A DNA stretch of 64,000 nucleotides from Actinomadura pelletieri DSM 43383 (GTDB lineage Bacteria; Actinomycetota; Actinomycetes; Streptosporangiales; Streptosporangiaceae), in NCBI RefSeq assembly GCF_003634705.1, contig NZ_RBWU01000003.1:806001-870000 (forward strand), given 5' to 3'. The notes under the pieces were generated by a model, which was not told the DNA's origin, made no database searches, and saw only the letters and a program-made list of their open reading frames with translations. Both the position numbers and the translations under genes were made by a program. Each line of letters opens with the position of its first letter. The first letter of the stretch is position 1. Below, piece by piece: positions 63,000 to 64,000 of this stretch.

Positions 63000-63800
63000 A
63001 TGTCGACCTGCCCCAACGGACACTCCTCGCGGGCGGCCGACTACTGCGACGTCTGCGGCGAACGCATGGTCCCGTCCTCCCCCGCGTCCCCGGCCGGCGA
63101 GGGCATGAGCGCCTCGGAGCCGCGGCCGCCGTACGCGCCGCCGCCACCGGCGAGCGGGCAGGGCGGGCCGCGGCCGTGTCCCGACTGCGGAACGCCCGGC
63201 ACCGACCGTTTCTGCGAGGCGTGCGGCTACGACTTCGCGACCGGCGGCGGACGGCCCACACCACGGACGGCCCCGGCCAACCCGGCCCCACCCGTCCCTC
63301 CGCTTTCGCCTCCGCCTTCGCCGCCGCCTTCGGCCCCGCCTTCGCCGCCGGAGCCCCAGGCCCGGCCCGCCCCCGCGGCGCCCGCGACCGTGTGGACGGC
63401 GGTCGTCACGGCCGACCGTGACTACTACGACTCGATCATCGCCGAGGAGGGCCCCGACTCGGCGTCCCTCACGTTCCCGCCGTACGCGCCCGAGCGGCGG
63501 ATCACGCTCACCGGGCAGCAGGTGCGCATCGGACGGCGCGGCTCGTCACAGCCGTCCCCGCCCGAGATCGACCTGCGCGAGCCGCCCGAGGATCCGGGCA
63601 TCTCCCACGTCCATGCCGTCCTGCTCGCCAAGCCGGACGGCACCTGGACGCTCGTCGACCCCGGCTCCACCAACGGGACGTGCATGAACGGTTCGATGGA
63701 GCCGATTCCGAACAACGTGGAGGTCCCCGTCTCCGACGGTGACCGGATCCATGTGGGCGCGTGGACCACGATCACGCTCATCCGAGGCGAGGCGACATGA
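63000..63800 (+). CDS. zinc-ribbon FHA-domain protein
   Basis: 266 residues. Zinc sites: Cys4/His8/Cys16/Cys19 and Cys60/63/72/75 (PDCGTPGTDRFCEACG), then a Pro-rich linker (about 85-130) and an FHA domain (about 165-255): RIGRR, SHVHAVLL, VDPGSTNGTCMNG, which binds phosphothreonine. It can read marks made by the adjacent kinase. 2 bp after the vWA stop; its own stop overlaps the next ATG by 4 bp. Confidence 0.93.
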   Translation: MSTCPNGHSSRAADYCDVCGERMVPSSPASPAGEGMSASEPRPPYAPPPPASGQGGPRPCPDCGTPGTDRFCEACGYDFATGGGRPTPRTAPANPAPPVPPLSPPPSPPPSAPPSPPEPQARPAPAAPATVWTAVVTADRDYYDSIIAEEGPDSASLTFPPYAPERRITLTGQQVRIGRRGSSQPSPPEIDLREPPEDPGISHVHAVLLAKPDGTWTLVDPGSTNGTCMNGSMEPIPNNVEVPVSDGDRIHVGAWTTITLIRGEAT

Positions 63801-64000
63801 CGGCCGTTCCGCAGGTCCCCCCGGCAGGGCGACCCGACCCGTCCGCGCCCGGGCGACCCGACCCGTCCGCGCCCGGGCGATCCGGCTCGCTCGCGCACCG
63901 GCGGTCCTCCGGCCGGCTGTGGCGGACGCCCGAACAGTCCCCGACCGGCGTCGCGCGGCTGCTCCCCCGCACGGTCGCGGCCCGCGTCCGGACGTTGACG
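63797..64000 (+). CDS. start of a further operon gene, possibly GlnX-like membrane sensor (3' end outside window)
   Basis: The first 68 residues are visible. After two RPDPSAPG units encoded by an exact 24-bp repeat (63830-63877) comes a basic, amphipathic stretch ending VARLLPRTVAARVRTLT at the window edge, where a first transmembrane helix could begin. In mycobacteria pknG lies in an operon with glnX (membrane sensor) and glnH; GlnX is one possibility, inferred from context only. ATG overlaps the FHA stop. Confidence 0.45.
   Translation, partial: MTAVPQVPPAGRPDPSAPGRPDPSAPGRSGSLAHRRSSGRLWRTPEQSPTGVARLLPRTVAARVRTLT
63830..63877. repeat. 24-bp exact tandem duplication in coding sequence
   Basis: CGACCCGACCCGTCCGCGCC and the following GGG occur twice in direct succession (63830-63853 and 63854-63877), adding one RPDPSAPG unit to the truncated last gene. 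Confidence 0.85.

Noticed and set aside
1..64000. tRNA, rRNA or riboswitch genes
   Set aside because: I looked for cloverleaf or conserved riboswitch sequences in gaps and saw none that I could defend; a covariance-model search would settle it.

Overview
This 64 kb window is GC-rich and dense, with very short intergenic gaps, frequent GTG starts, ATGA/GTGA stop-start overlaps and G/C-dominated third codon positions. Together with the gene content (PknG-type kinase, WXG100-like proteins, PucR and ROK regulators, TAP-like peptidases, DUF4870 and MMPL proteins) this points to a filamentous actinobacterium. My best guess is Streptosporangiales, Actinomadura-like; that is an inference from gene content only.

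Left part (1-15 kb): the 3' end of a tRNA-methyltransferase-like gene, a HAD hydrolase, then a five-gene leftward sugar ABC operon (lipoprotein, ATPase, permease, second ATPase, ROK repressor) with paired inverted repeats upstream. A tandem GC-rich repeat tract follows, then a small membrane protein, a large secreted M14 metallopeptidase, a Pth2-like hydrolase, and an AT-richer patch with WXG100-like proteins. Middle-left (15-35 kb): HAD hydrolase, MMPL transporter preceded by a 99-bp inverted-repeat-bounded segment, a decayed LuxR-type response regulator, Dabb and flavodoxin-like proteins, endonuclease V, a TetR regulator, an MFS transporter with an abnormal tail, an OmpR/sensor-kinase pair, a thioesterase, DUF8017 and DUF4870 membrane proteins, a PP2C phosphatase, a cyclase-family hydrolase, a HipA-like kinase plus DUF3037 pair, and two paralogous XRE regulators sharing an unfamiliar C-terminal domain.

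Middle-right (34.5-45 kb): the conserved actinobacterial dxr-rseP-ispG-GNAT locus of the MEP isoprenoid pathway, but with three tandem secreted TAP-like peptidases lying between ispG and the GNAT gene. Two of these share an upstream element, and hairpins follow two of the three. A second repeat tract (exact 46-bp period) then abuts an orphan sensor kinase and supplies its stop codon. From 46.6 to 56.6 kb lie a small zinc-ribbon protein, an orphan polyamine-type binding protein, a beta-alanine/semialdehyde catabolic pair divergent from a PucR regulator, a Uma2 nuclease-fold protein, a YbdK-type glutamate-cysteine ligase and a WYL protein lacking its DNA-binding domain.

Right end (56.8-64 kb): the most striking block is a tightly packed rightward operon: coiled-coil protein, PknG-like kinase with three extra zinc knuckles, zinc-ribbon PP2C phosphatase, vWA protein, zinc-ribbon FHA protein, and a truncated sixth gene. 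Four of the five junctions overlap by 4 bp. It combines PknG architecture with the kinase/phosphatase/vWA set known as the TerY-P triad, plus a phosphothreonine reader. I read it as one phosphorylation-signalling machine and the best candidate for an under-described system here.
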